Below are positions 14,976 through 23,506 of a stretch of DNA of 39,056 nucleotides, piece after piece (position 1 is the first letter of the stretch; each line of letters starts with the position of its first letter). This DNA is from Ramlibacter sp. (GTDB lineage Bacteria > Pseudomonadota > Gammaproteobacteria > Burkholderiales > Burkholderiaceae_C), in assembly GCA_021323335.1 (NCBI GenBank), contig JAJTCN010000012.1:1-39056 (forward strand). The letters run 5' to 3'. A program made the position numbers and the translations under genes. A model generated the notes under the pieces. That model searched no databases and was not told the origin of the DNA. It worked only from the letters and a program-made list of their open reading frames with translations.

Positions 14976-15763
14976 AACTTCGAGAAGTCCGGCGCGCGCT
15001 TTTCCACGAAGGCGTTCACGGCCTCGACGTGCTGCGGCGTCTTGTGCGCCAGCGCCTGCAGGCTCGCCGACAGTTCCAGCAGCGGCGCGAAGTCCAGCCG
15101 CTCGCCTTCGCGCAGCAGCTTCTTGGCCATCCGCAGCGCGCCCCCCGGATTGGCGGCGATCTGGCCGGCCAGCGCGCGCGCCTGCGCGAGCAACTCGTCA
15201 TGCGGCACGACGCGTGACACCAGACCGACCCGCAATGCCTCCTGGGCGTCCAGCGTCCTGCCCGTGAACGACATTTCGGCCGCCATGCTCTTGCCGACCA
15301 CGCGCGGCAGCAGCCAGGCGCCGCCGTCGCCGGGAATCAGCCCGACCTTGACGAAGCTCTCCGCGAACACGGCCTTCTCGGAGGCGATGCGGATGTCGCA
15401 CATCGTCGTCAGGTCGCAGCCCGCCCCGATGGCCGGGCCGTTGACGGCGGCGATGGCCGGCACTTCGAGGTGGTAGACGGCCAGCGCCAGCCGCTGCACG
15501 CCGCTGCGGTACCAGTCGCGCAGCGCGCTCGGCGACAGGTCGAACATCTTCTGCATGTCCTTGAGGTCGCCGCCGGCCGAGAAGGCCGTGCCGGCCCCCG
15601 TCAGGATCACCACCCCCACGGACGCATCGGCATTGATGCGTGCGCAGGCGTCCACGAAGTCCTGCGGCGCCGTGTTGCCGGTGAGCACGTTGCGCGTGCC
15701 GGGGGAGTTCAGGGTGAGGGTGACGACCGCACCGTCCTGCTCGTAGGAAAGGAAGTTGCTCAT
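14972..15763 (-). CDS. Enoyl-CoA hydratase/isomerase, PaaG-like (operon B)
   Basis: A 263-residue crotonase-fold enzyme, last gene of operon B. FSAGGDLKDMQ and NGPAIGAGCDLTTMCD form the oxyanion-hole strands. The segment FAESFVKVGLIPGDGGAWLL aligns best with PaaG-type enzymes: the Glu that classical hydratases carry four residues before the central Gly is Phe here, while the second Glu is kept in AAEMSFTG. It may therefore be an isomerase or an atypical hydratase rather than a standard 2-enoyl-CoA hydratase. Its ATG overlaps the upstream dehydrogenase stop by 4 nt, so it is cotranslated with the dehydrogenase pair. Confidence 0.9.
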   Translation of the reverse strand: MSNFLSYEQDGAVVTLTLNSPGTRNVLTGNTAPQDFVDACARINADASVGVVILTGAGTAFSAGGDLKDMQKMFDLSPSALRDWYRSGVQRLALAVYHLEVPAIAAVNGPAIGAGCDLTTMCDIRIASEKAVFAESFVKVGLIPGDGGAWLLPRVVGKSMAAEMSFTGRTLDAQEALRVGLVSRVVPHDELLAQARALAGQIAANPGGALRMAKKLLREGERLDFAPLLELSASLQALAHKTPQHVEAVNAFVEKRAPDFSKF

Positions 15764-16521
15764 GGGATGTCCCGGGAAGGAAGGAGCTCGGCGCGCAGGT
15801 AGTCCAGCGCCAGGGGCTGGTCGCTCGCCAGCAGCGCCCGCCCCAGCTCGCGGTTCCAGAAGGTTTCGGATCCGTGCTCGGCGCGCCACTGGTGCAGCCG
15901 GCGGGTGAACAGTTGCAGGTCCAGTTCGGCGGTGATGCCGATGGCGCCGTGGATGGCGTGCGCCATCGGCGCGACGATGCCCGCCGCTTCGCTGGTGCGC
16001 GATTTCGCGACGGCCGCCCGCGCGGGATGGGGCAGGGCGCCATCGGACTGGCAGCCGATCTGCGCCGCCATGCGGGCCGCGGCGACCTGCTCCGCCATCA
16101 CGGCCAGCTGGTGCTGGATCGCCTGGAACTTGCCGATCGGGCGGCCGAACTGGACCCGGTCGTTGGCGAAGGCCAGCGTCATCTCCAGCACGCGTTCGAG
16201 CGCGCCGACGATCTGGGCCGCCACCACGGCGGCGCCGAGCTCGCGCGGAAGTTGTTCGCAGCCCGCGCCGCGGGCCGCGATGGTCTGGGCCATCGGCACC
16301 GGCACCGCGTGCCGGCCCTGCAGCACGAACAGGTCGAAGGCGTCGGCGAGCGGCAAGCCCGCGCCGCCCCGGTCCTCCGGCGCCATCGCGTCGAGGAAGC
16401 CCGAGGTTTCCAGCGCCTGCCACAGCGGCGCCGGCGAGGCGCCGCGTTCGACCGCGCGCACGAAGCCGGGCGGGCAGGCATCGGCCAGCAGCCGGTCGAG
16501 GGATTCGGCGAATTCGTTCAT
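15760..16521 (-). CDS. Compact acyl-CoA dehydrogenase subunit (operon B)
   Basis: A 253-residue protein, against about 380 for the family. Residues 1-80 resemble the helical N-terminal domain (LETSGFLDAMAPEDRGGAGLP and the PVPMAQT loop), and 96-240 resemble the C-terminal helical domain (VQFGRPIGKFQAIQHQLA and IHGAIGITAE). The roughly 100-residue middle beta domain, which holds much of the FAD and acyl-CoA contacts, is absent, and the two helical parts join at residues 82-97. It is most likely the non-catalytic partner of the full-length dehydrogenase encoded just upstream, as in heteromeric steroid and side-chain dehydrogenases. Four-nt overlaps on both sides support cotranslation. Confidence 0.85.
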   Translation of the reverse strand: MNEFAESLDRLLADACPPGFVRAVERGASPAPLWQALETSGFLDAMAPEDRGGAGLPLADAFDLFVLQGRHAVPVPMAQTIAARGAGCEQLPRELGAAVVAAQIVGALERVLEMTLAFANDRVQFGRPIGKFQAIQHQLAVMAEQVAAARMAAQIGCQSDGALPHPARAAVAKSRTSEAAGIVAPMAHAIHGAIGITAELDLQLFTRRLHQWRAEHGSETFWNRELGRALLASDQPLALDYLRAELLPSRDIP

Positions 16522-17666
16522 CGCAAGCCCAGTCCGCGCGCGATCAGGCCGCGCAGCACCTCGCGCGTACCGCCGCGCAGTGAGAAGGTCGGCGCGAAGT
16601 GCGTGATGTAGGCCAGCGTGCGCATCAATTCTTCGGATGCCGGCTCGCCCGTGCTCGCCAGCATGTCCGCGATGGCGACGGGCACCAGTTGTTCGAACTC
16701 CGTGCCGAGGTCCTTGACCAGCGACGCCTCGGTCATGGGGCTTTCGCCGGCAGCCAGGCGGGCCGTGACGGAGACCGACATCGAGCGCAGCGCGGCCAGG
16801 TGGGCCAGCAGGCGGCCGGCCAGCGCGACGGCCGCTTCGTCCTGCCGCTTCGAAGCGCGCAGGTGCGCCAGCCACGTATCGAGCAGCACGATGCTGGAAT
16901 AGATGCGCTCCGGTCCGCTGCGCTCGTAGGCGAGCTCCGCGGTCACCTGCTGCCAGCCAGAGCCTTCCTCGCCGATCACCGCGTCGGCGGGCAGGTCCAC
17001 GTTGTCGAAGAACACCTCGCAGAAATGGCGGTCGCCGGTCAGGTCCTCGATCGGGCGGATGGTGATGCCGGGCGTCTTCAGGTCGAACAGCAGCTGCGAC
17101 AGGCCCTTCTGCCGGTCTTCCGGTTCGCCCGAGGTGCGCACCAGCGCGATCATGAAGTGGCAGTGATCGGCGTTGGTGGTCCAGATCTTCTGGCCATTCA
17201 GGCGCCAGCCCGTGGCGGTGCGCACGGCACGCGTGCGGACGCTGGCCAGGTCCGATCCCACCTGCGGCTCGCTCATGCCGATGGCGAAGAACGACTCGCC
17301 GCGGCAGATGCGCGGCACGTGGAAGCGCTTCTGTTCCTCGGTGCCGTAGCGCAGGATCATCGGCGCGCTCTGGCGTTCGGCGATCCAGTGCGCCGATACC
17401 GGGGCGCCGCGCGCCAGCAGTTCCTCCACCAGCACGAAGCGCGCGAAATGGTCACGGCCGCCGCCGCCGTAGGCGGGCGGCAGCGCCATGCCGATCCAGC
17501 CACGCTGCCCGAGTTCGCGGCTGAACTGCGCATCGAAGCCCAGCCACGAGCGGGCACGCCGGTCGGCCGGCATGCCGGCCAGCGCGCCATCGAGGAAGGC
17601 GCGCACCTGGGGACGCAGCGCCTCCGCTTCGGGCGGAAGTTGCCGCAGCGAGAACTGCCCGATCAC
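16518..17666 (-). CDS. Acyl-CoA dehydrogenase, full-length subunit (operon B)
   Basis: A 382-residue protein with all three domains: N-terminal helical part (RGWIGMALPPAYGGGGRD), FAD-binding strands (FFAIGMSEPQVGSDLASVRT and QKIWTTNADHCHFM), and a C-terminal helical domain ending FSLRGGTREVLRGLIARGLG, where a Gly-Gly-Thr turn replaces the YEGT loop. Glu248 in AYERSG may act as base. The start is GTG at 17666, overlapping the DctP stop by 4 nt (GTGA). Together with the compact subunit it probably forms a heteromeric acyl-CoA dehydrogenase. The C-terminal motif resembles FadE enzymes acting on bulky or branched acyl-CoAs, though the substrate is unknown. Confidence 0.9.
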   Translation of the reverse strand: MIGQFSLRQLPPEAEALRPQVRAFLDGALAGMPADRRARSWLGFDAQFSRELGQRGWIGMALPPAYGGGGRDHFARFVLVEELLARGAPVSAHWIAERQSAPMILRYGTEEQKRFHVPRICRGESFFAIGMSEPQVGSDLASVRTRAVRTATGWRLNGQKIWTTNADHCHFMIALVRTSGEPEDRQKGLSQLLFDLKTPGITIRPIEDLTGDRHFCEVFFDNVDLPADAVIGEEGSGWQQVTAELAYERSGPERIYSSIVLLDTWLAHLRASKRQDEAAVALAGRLLAHLAALRSMSVSVTARLAAGESPMTEASLVKDLGTEFEQLVPVAIADMLASTGEPASEELMRTLAYITHFAPTFSLRGGTREVLRGLIARGLGLR

Positions 17667-18682
17667 TTGATGCCCATGCCCGCCTTGAACGCGTTCAGCA
17701 CCTCGGTTCCGGTCTTGCCGCGGCGGTCCAGGGTCTGCGCCCATTCGGTCGACACTTCGCTGGCGGCCTTCGCCAGCGTGTCCTGATCGGCCTGGGACAG
17801 CGGTGTCAGCTTGACGCCCGCCGCCTTGGTCTTGGCGATGTCGCCGGCCTCGTCCTGCTCGACCTGCTTGCACACGCTCTTGGTGAGCTCTTCGCCCATC
17901 GTCATCAGGTCTTTCTGGACGGCCGGCGGCAGCGACTGGAAGCGCTTCTCGCTGATCACCCAGTTGGCGACGAAGGAGCCGAAGTTGGAGCCGATGGTGC
18001 CGGTCTTCGACAGCTTGTCGATCTCATAGGGCGCCAGGCTGTTGAACGGGAACAGCACGCCGTCGATGGTGCCGCGAGAGAGCGACTCGTAGACTTCCGG
18101 GGTCGGCATCAGCACCGGCACCGCCTTCAGCTTCTTGAGCAGCAGTTCCTTGGCCGAGCCGGAAGCGCGGATCTTCATGCCTTCCACTTCCTTCAGGCTG
18201 GCGAACGGCTTGCGCGTGATCACCTGGTAGGGCGGCAGCACGATGGTGAACAGCAGGCGCACGCCGTTGGGGGCGAACTCCTTCTTGTCGAGCACGCCGC
18301 CAGGCTTGGCCAGGTTGAAGTACGCCAGCGTCGCCTGGCAGGAGCCGCTGTAGGGCAGGGGCAGCTCGGGCACCACCGACAGGGGCATCTTGTCGGAGAC
18401 GAAGCCGGGGGCGACATAGGCGATGTCGATCACGCCGGATTGCGTGAGCGAGAGAAAATCCTTCGCCTTGCCCATCTGCTCGGCCGGGTAGTACTCGAAC
18501 TCGAAGCCCTTGGCCGCCGGGTTGGCCTTCAGCCGCTCGACCATCGGCATGGTGAAGTACTTCGGCAGGTAGTGGCCGACCGGGAACGAGTCCGCGATCT
18601 TGATCTTGGTGGTCTGGGCCGAGGCGGCGCCGGTGGCGCAGAGGACGGCCACGGCGAGGGAGGTTGCAAGCAGCTTGGTCAT
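17663..18682 (-). CDS. dctP: TRAP transporter substrate-binding protein
   Basis: A 339-residue periplasmic protein. Residues 1-22 form a signal peptide (LLATSLAVAVLCATGAASA). The mature part shows the DctP fold: IADSFPVGHYLPKYF, the central LKEVEGMKIRASGSAKELLLKKL strand containing the conserved carboxylate-binding Arg, and VYESLSRGTIDGVLFPFNS. It captures a carboxylate for the membrane subunits encoded 25 nt upstream. It sits between the permease genes and the dehydrogenase genes in operon B, coupling import to acyl-CoA oxidation. The ligand cannot be read from sequence. Confidence 0.93.
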   Translation of the reverse strand: MTKLLATSLAVAVLCATGAASAQTTKIKIADSFPVGHYLPKYFTMPMVERLKANPAAKGFEFEYYPAEQMGKAKDFLSLTQSGVIDIAYVAPGFVSDKMPLSVVPELPLPYSGSCQATLAYFNLAKPGGVLDKKEFAPNGVRLLFTIVLPPYQVITRKPFASLKEVEGMKIRASGSAKELLLKKLKAVPVLMPTPEVYESLSRGTIDGVLFPFNSLAPYEIDKLSKTGTIGSNFGSFVANWVISEKRFQSLPPAVQKDLMTMGEELTKSVCKQVEQDEAGDIAKTKAAGVKLTPLSQADQDTLAKAASEVSTEWAQTLDRRGKTGTEVLNAFKAGMGIK

Positions 18683-18707
18683 GGTTGTCTCCAGAGTGAA
18701 ACGGGAA

Positions 18708-19997
18708 TCAGGGCGCCATCTGGGCGGGCAGCCACAGGATGATCTGGGGGAAGGCGACCATCACCACGACGAGCAGCAGGTGGCTGAACACGTGGGGCAG
18801 CACGCCCTTGAAGATCTCCGCCAATGGCCGCTTCGCATAGCGCGCGACCACGAACACGTTGAGGCCCACGGGCGGTGTCACCAGCCCGACCTCCGCCATC
18901 ACCACGATGATGACGCCGAACCACACCGGGTCGAACCCCAGCGCCTTCATCAGGGGCAGCACGATGGGCACGGTGAGGATCAGGATGGCGACCTGGTCCA
19001 TCAGGCAGCCGAGCACGAGGTAGCCCAGCAGCACCAGGGCGATCACCACCCAGCGCGAGACGTCCAGCGCGCCCACCCAGGCGACGATGGCCTGCGCGCT
19101 CTGCGTGAGGGTGATGAAGTAGCCGAACACCTTGGCGCAGACGATGATCATGATGATCATGCAGCTGGCGTGCGCCGCATGCACCAGCGCCTTGGCCAAC
19201 GCCGCCCGCGTGAGCTTGCGCTCCCAGGCCGCGATCAGGAAAGCGCCGAGCGCGCCGAGCCCCGAGGCTTCCGTCGGGGTGGCGATGCCGGTGTAGATGA
19301 CGCCCGTGACGGCCATGAACAGGAACACCATCGGCCCGACGACCTTGAGCGACCTGAACTTCTCGCCCATGGTGTACGCCCGTCCGCGCGGCGCGGACGC
19401 GGGGTGGATCGTCACCAGCACGAGGACCGTCGCCATGATGACCAGCGTGACCAGGATGCCGGGGATCACGCCGCCGATCAGCAATGCGCTGATGCTCACG
19501 TCCGCGATGATCCCGTACAGGATGAGCGCGATGGACGGCGGGATCAGCATGGCGAGGGTGCCGGAGATCGCGACCACGCCACCTGCGAGCTTGGGGTCGT
19601 AGCCCGCCTTCAGCATCGCCGGCATCGTGGTCGAGGAGAGCGTCGCCGCCGAAGCGGTGCTGGACCCCGAGATGGCGCCGAAGCCGGCGCCGGCCAGCGC
19701 CGTGGCCATGCCCAGGCCTCCCGGCACGCGGCCGACCCAGGTGGCGGCGGCCTTGAACAGGTTGTCGGCCACGCCGCTCATGATCACGAATTCCGCCATC
19801 AGGATGAACAGCGGCACGGAGATCAGTTCGTAGGACGAGGCGGTGGACAGGGGCGCCGTGGACAGCACGCCGACCATCGCGTCCCAGCCGCCGACCAGGT
19901 ACAGGCCCAGCGAGCCGGTGAACACCAGTGCGAATGCCACCGGCATGCCGATGGCGAGCAAGCCGAAGAGCAGGGCGGCGATCAGGGCGGCGGTCAT
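18708..19997 (-). CDS. dctM: TRAP transporter large permease
   Basis: A 429-residue hydrophobic protein with about twelve membrane segments from the N-terminus (ALIAALLFGLLAIGMPVAFA) to the C-terminus. GAISGSSTASAATLSSTTMPAMLKAGYDPK and LIPPSIALILYGIIADVSI are DctM signatures, and VGLVTPPVGLNVFVV marks the second scaffold half. It carries out sodium-driven carboxylate import with the small subunit and the binding protein. Its start overlaps the dctQ stop by 4 nt. The gene order in transcription is Q-M-P rather than the common P-Q-M. Confidence 0.94.
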   Translation of the reverse strand: MTAALIAALLFGLLAIGMPVAFALVFTGSLGLYLVGGWDAMVGVLSTAPLSTASSYELISVPLFILMAEFVIMSGVADNLFKAAATWVGRVPGGLGMATALAGAGFGAISGSSTASAATLSSTTMPAMLKAGYDPKLAGGVVAISGTLAMLIPPSIALILYGIIADVSISALLIGGVIPGILVTLVIMATVLVLVTIHPASAPRGRAYTMGEKFRSLKVVGPMVFLFMAVTGVIYTGIATPTEASGLGALGAFLIAAWERKLTRAALAKALVHAAHASCMIIMIIVCAKVFGYFITLTQSAQAIVAWVGALDVSRWVVIALVLLGYLVLGCLMDQVAILILTVPIVLPLMKALGFDPVWFGVIIVVMAEVGLVTPPVGLNVFVVARYAKRPLAEIFKGVLPHVFSHLLLVVVMVAFPQIILWLPAQMAP

Positions 19998-20587
19998 TCG
20001 GCGCCCTCTTCGGTGCCGGAGATCGGCGGCAGCGCCTTGAGCTGGCGGCCCGTGACCAGGGTGCCCACGTAGCCGATGGCGTTGAGCGCCATGCGCAGCG
20101 TCAGCATGCCGAAGCCGATCGGAAAGGCGATGCTGATGGTCCAGGAGGGGACGGCCAGCCCGCTGCTGGCTTCGGCGGACACCCGGAACTCGTGGAGTGT
20201 GTTGCCGGCCGCCACCCAGGTGCAAAGCGCGAACGCGGGCACCGCCAGCACCATGGCAATGGCCTCGAACCAGTAGCGCAACCTGGTCCCCACGTAGTTG
20301 TGCAGGATGTCCACGGCGATGTGCGAGTGCGCCTTCAGGGTGTGCGACACGGCGAAGAAGAACAGGCCGGGCATGAGGTAGTTGTTGACCACCTCGTACG
20401 ACCACTGGATCGGCGAGTTGAAGATATAGCGCCGGCCGACGTCGGCCGCCACCAGCAGCATCAGCGAGAAGAGCATGAGGGCGGCGATGGTGATCAGGAC
20501 GCCGTCGATGGCGTCGACCCAGCGCGTCAGCTTGCGGTAGAAGAGGGGCGCCTCGACCGCGGTTGGCATCGCCATGGGCTTGGTCAT
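19994..20587 (-). CDS. dctQ: TRAP transporter small permease
   Basis: A 197-residue membrane protein with four predicted helices (about 28-50, 68-85, 110-130 and 150-172). [34 protein letters not shown] matches the DctQ core, where a conserved Arg-Arg and the Trp-Glu pair are typical. It is the small subunit that stabilises DctM. Four-nt overlaps join it to both the MaoC gene upstream and dctM downstream, so transport and CoA enzymes are translated from one message. Confidence 0.92.
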   Translation of the reverse strand: MTKPMAMPTAVEAPLFYRKLTRWVDAIDGVLITIAALMLFSLMLLVAADVGRRYIFNSPIQWSYEVVNNYLMPGLFFFAVSHTLKAHSHIAVDILHNYVGTRLRYWFEAIAMVLAVPAFALCTWVAAGNTLHEFRVSAEASSGLAVPSWTISIAFPIGFGMLTLRMALNAIGYVGTLVTGRQLKALPPISGTEEGAE

Positions 20588-21039
20588 TGCGCTGGTTTCC
20601 TTCGCATCAGGGCGGTGCGCAGGCAGACCGCCACCACTTCGTCGCGCTGGTTCAGGCAGGTGTGCTCCAGCTCCACCAGGCCCGCTTCGGGCCGGGACCT
20701 GCTGTCGCGCACCGAAACCACGCGGGTGCGGGCGCGCAGGGTGTCGCCGTGAAACACCGGTTTGGGAAAGCGCACGTCGCTCATGCCCAGGTTGGCGATG
20801 GTCGTGCCCAGCGTCGTGTCGTTCACCGTCATGCCCACCAGGATGCCCAGCGTGTAGAGGCTGTTGAACAGCCGCTGGCCCCACTCGGTCTGCGCGGCGA
20901 AATGCGCGTCCAGGTGCAGCGGCTGCGGGTTCATCGTCAGCAGCGAGAACATGGTGTTGTCCATCTCGGTCACGGTGCGCGACCAGGGGTGGACGAACTG
21001 CTGTTCCGGCTGGAATTCCTCGAAATACAGGCCTGCCAT
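20584..21039 (-). CDS. MaoC-family hydratase, mesaconyl/itaconyl-CoA hydratase-like
   Basis: A 151-residue single hot-dog domain. [19 protein letters not shown] aligns with the R-hydratase motif (usually GDxNPxHxD), but the catalytic Asp position is Thr35 while Asn37, His42 and Asp44 are kept. [20 protein letters not shown] and [13 protein letters not shown] are features I associate with mesaconyl-/itaconyl-CoA hydratases. It would hydrate a branched unsaturated CoA ester; with a CitE-type lyase that would give citramalyl-CoA cleavage. The ATG at 21039 follows AAGGA. It lies 19 nt after the racemase gene and overlaps dctQ by 4 nt. The specific substrate is inference. Confidence 0.83.
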   Translation of the reverse strand: MAGLYFEEFQPEQQFVHPWSRTVTEMDNTMFSLLTMNPQPLHLDAHFAAQTEWGQRLFNSLYTLGILVGMTVNDTTLGTTIANLGMSDVRFPKPVFHGDTLRARTRVVSVRDSRSRPEAGLVELEHTCLNQRDEVVAVCLRTALMRRKPAQ

Positions 21040-21058
21040 CTTGTCCTTTTTGTCCGGT

Positions 21059-22198
21059 TCAGGGCGCTGCCGCGAGCGCTTCGCGGGGCACGCCCCACGC
21101 CAATGCCCATTCCCGCGCATCGCCGGGCTCGGCCGGTGCGGTCGGCAGGCCGGTGGGGGTGGCGCCGAAGCGCGGCGCGGGAGCCGGCTGCGTGATGCCG
21201 CCGACCTCGATGAAACTGCCGCGCGCGGCGTGGTGTGCATGCCGGGGCGCCTCGCCCGGCGCCAGCACGGGCGCGAAACAGCCGTCGCTGCCCTCCAGCG
21301 CCTGGCACCAGTCGTCGCGGGTGCGGGCGGCGAAGATCGCCGTGAAGCGCCGGTGCAGTTCCGGCCAGCGCGCGCGGTCGTCGAAATCGGGCAGCCCCTC
21401 GACATCCGCGCCGGCCTGGCGCAGCTTGTCCAGCAGGACCACGCGAAACTTCTTCTCGATCGGTGCGATGGAGACATGGCGGCCGTCCGCGCAGCGGTAC
21501 ACCTCGTAGTAGGGAGCTCCCGAGTCGAGCAGGTTGGTGCCGCGCGGGCCATCGTGGAAACCCGCGGCGTACAGCCCGTAGAACGGCGTCATCAGGCTGT
21601 TGACGCCGTCGATCATGGCGGCGTCGACCACCTGGCCCTGGCCCGTGCCGCGCGCGTGCAGCAGCGCCGCCAGCATTCCCATCGCCAGCAGCATCGCGCC
21701 GCCGGCATAGTCGCCCAGCAGGTTGAGCGGCGGGGTGGGCGGCTGGTCGCGGCGGCCGATGGCGTGCAGCGCGCCAGCCAGCGCGATGTAGTTCAGGTCG
21801 TGGCCCGCGGCGCCCGCGAGCGGCCCCTCCTGGCCGAACCCCGTCACGCGCCCGTACACCAGCCGCGGGTTGTCCTTCAGGCACGGGTCGGGGCCCAGCC
21901 CGATGCGCTCCATCGTCTGCGGACGAAAGCCCTCGATCAACGCGTCCGCCTGGCGCACCAGCGCGCGCGCCAGGCGCAGGCCGTCGTCCCGCTTCAGGTC
22001 GAGCTTCAGCGTGCGCTTGCCACGCAGCAGCAGGTCGAACCGGGGCGGGCGTGGAATTCCCAGGCCGCTCGGCTCCGTGCGGTCCACGCGCAGCACCTGC
22101 GCTCCCATGTCGGCCAGCAACATGCCGCACAGGGGACCCGGGCCGACGCCGACGAATTCGACGACGCGCAGTCCGGCCAGCGGCCCGGTCGAACTCAT
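21059..22198 (-). CDS. Alpha-methylacyl-CoA racemase-like CoA-transferase family III protein
   Basis: A 379-residue CaiB/BaiF-fold protein. Three residues match the catalytic set of Mycobacterium alpha-methylacyl-CoA racemase in both identity and spacing: His133 in [13 protein letters not shown], Asp163 in LGDYAGGAM and Glu248 in APIEKKF (30 and 115 residues apart, as for His126, Asp156 and Glu241). It should interconvert R and S 2-methylacyl-CoAs, pointing to alpha-methyl-branched substrates. The gene is coupled to the preceding CoA-transferase gene by a 4-nt overlap. The racemase call is stronger than a CoA-transferase call because the transferase Asp context is absent. Confidence 0.88.
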   Translation of the reverse strand: MSSTGPLAGLRVVEFVGVGPGPLCGMLLADMGAQVLRVDRTEPSGLGIPRPPRFDLLLRGKRTLKLDLKRDDGLRLARALVRQADALIEGFRPQTMERIGLGPDPCLKDNPRLVYGRVTGFGQEGPLAGAAGHDLNYIALAGALHAIGRRDQPPTPPLNLLGDYAGGAMLLAMGMLAALLHARGTGQGQVVDAAMIDGVNSLMTPFYGLYAAGFHDGPRGTNLLDSGAPYYEVYRCADGRHVSIAPIEKKFRVVLLDKLRQAGADVEGLPDFDDRARWPELHRRFTAIFAARTRDDWCQALEGSDGCFAPVLAPGEAPRHAHHAARGSFIEVGGITQPAPAPRFGATPTGLPTAPAEPGDAREWALAWGVPREALAAAP

Positions 22199-23436
22199 GA
22201 CGCCGGCCCTGCCTGGCGGGGCGACTGCGTGCGCGCCGCGCCGCTGGCGAGCAACTGGTCGATCTCGGCGCTGCTGAAGCCCGCTTCGCCCAGCACTTCG
22301 ACGGTGTGCTCGCCCTGGCGCGGCGCGGGCCGCTGCGCCGCGGGGGTGCTTTGCTGCCACTGGGGCGCCATGCGCATCGTGCGGATGCTGCCCTCCGTCG
22401 GGTGCTCGACGTCCTGGAAGAAGCCGGTGGCCTGCAGGTGCGGATCCGTCAGCACGCTCTGCAGGTCGTGCATGGGCATGAAGGGCACGTCGGCCGCCTC
22501 CAGCAGCTTCATCCACTCGTGGGTGCTGCGCTGCTCGAAGATCGTCGACAGCCAGCCGTACACGTGGTCTATGTTGCGCGAGCGGTTGGCGAAACTGGCG
22601 AAGCGCTCGTCTTCCTGCAGCAGCGACTCGCGGCCGATGCCCTGGAGGAAGCCTTCCCACTGCTTGTCGTTGTAGACCAGCGCGCAGATGTAGCCGTCGC
22701 TCGTGCGGTAGGGCCGGCGCTCCGGCGAGAGCTGGCGGGCGTAGCCGCCGCCGTCCAGCGGCGGCTCGTAGGTGAGGCCGCCCAGGTGGTCGCCGAGGAT
22801 GAACGCCACCATCGTCTCGAACATCGGGATGTCGACGCGGTCGCCGCGGCCGGTGCGCGCGCGCGCGACGATGCTCGCGAGGATGGCGCCCACTGCGGTC
22901 TGGCCGACGATGCGGTCGGCGATGGCGGCGGGAACGTAGCGCGGAATGCCGCCGGCCGCTCGCGCGATGAGGTGCGGCAAGGTGGCGGCACCCTGGATCA
23001 GGTCGTCGTAGGCGGGGCGCGCCGCATAGGGGCCGTCCTGCCCGAACCCGAACAGGCCCGCATAGACCAGCCGCGGGTTGATGGCGCTGATGGCCTCGTA
23101 GCCCAGTCCGAGCCGGGCCATTGCCTGCGGGCGCACGTTGTACATGAGCACGTCGGCGGTTTCCAGCAGGCGCTTGAGCGCCCGGACGCCGTCGGGATGC
23201 TTCAGGTCGAGCGCAACGCTCCGCTTGTTGCGATTGGTGTTCAGGAAGATGGGGCCCATGTCGGCATGGCGGGCAGGGCCGATCTGGCGCACGAGGTCGC
23301 CTGCGGGCGCCTCGACCTTGATGACGTCGGCGCCCATGTCGCCCAGCGACTGAGAAGCGAAAGGTCCCATCAGCACCGACGTCATGTCGATGATGCGGGT
23401 GCCGTGTAGTGGTCCCATGCGACGGCGAGTATTCAT
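22195..23436 (-). CDS. CoA-transferase family III protein (CaiB/BaiF), operon B
   Basis: A 413-residue family III CoA-transferase, first gene of operon B. The N-terminal GTRIIDMTSVLMGPFASQSLGDMGADVIKVEAP is the usual CoA-binding start, and Asp174 in AAIADRIVGQTA fits the catalytic Asp that forms the acyl anhydride. It would activate a carboxylic acid by transferring CoA from another thioester. Start choice is uncertain: ATG 23436 (MNTRRRMG) or ATG 23418 (MGPLHG); neither has a ribosome-binding site. A 17-bp palindrome ends 5 nt before the first. The donor and acceptor are unknown. Confidence 0.88.
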   Translation of the reverse strand: MNTRRRMGPLHGTRIIDMTSVLMGPFASQSLGDMGADVIKVEAPAGDLVRQIGPARHADMGPIFLNTNRNKRSVALDLKHPDGVRALKRLLETADVLMYNVRPQAMARLGLGYEAISAINPRLVYAGLFGFGQDGPYAARPAYDDLIQGAATLPHLIARAAGGIPRYVPAAIADRIVGQTAVGAILASIVARARTGRGDRVDIPMFETMVAFILGDHLGGLTYEPPLDGGGYARQLSPERRPYRTSDGYICALVYNDKQWEGFLQGIGRESLLQEDERFASFANRSRNIDHVYGWLSTIFEQRSTHEWMKLLEAADVPFMPMHDLQSVLTDPHLQATGFFQDVEHPTEGSIRTMRMAPQWQQSTPAAQRPAPRQGEHTVEVLGEAGFSSAEIDQLLASGAARTQSPRQAGPAS

Positions 23437-23440
23437 GCCA

Positions 23441-23457
23441 ATGGACAATCTGTCCAT
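23441..23457. promoter_or_regulatory. Palindromic operator candidate ATGGACA-ATC-TGTCCAT
   Basis: Perfect 7-bp inverted repeat with a 3-nt spacer in the 70-nt divergent promoter between operon B and the MFS/IclR operon. Its length and symmetry suit an IclR-type dimer site, and an IclR gene is encoded in the divergent operon. Binding by that protein is inference. Confidence 0.55.
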
Positions 23458-23485
23458 AGGGAAAACCTCATTCCGCCTGAACGGT

Positions 23486-23498
23486 TGCCAGGCTGGCA
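23486..23498. promoter_or_regulatory. Second palindrome TGCCA-GGC-TGGCA
   Basis: A perfect 5-bp inverted repeat with a 3-nt spacer, 21 nt before the chosen ATG of the MFS gene and 28 nt from the first palindrome. The words ATTCATGCCA at 23431-23440 and 23524-23533 also repeat here. It may be a second operator or promoter-proximal site. Confidence 0.35.
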
Positions 23499-23506
23499 TA
23501 GTGTTC

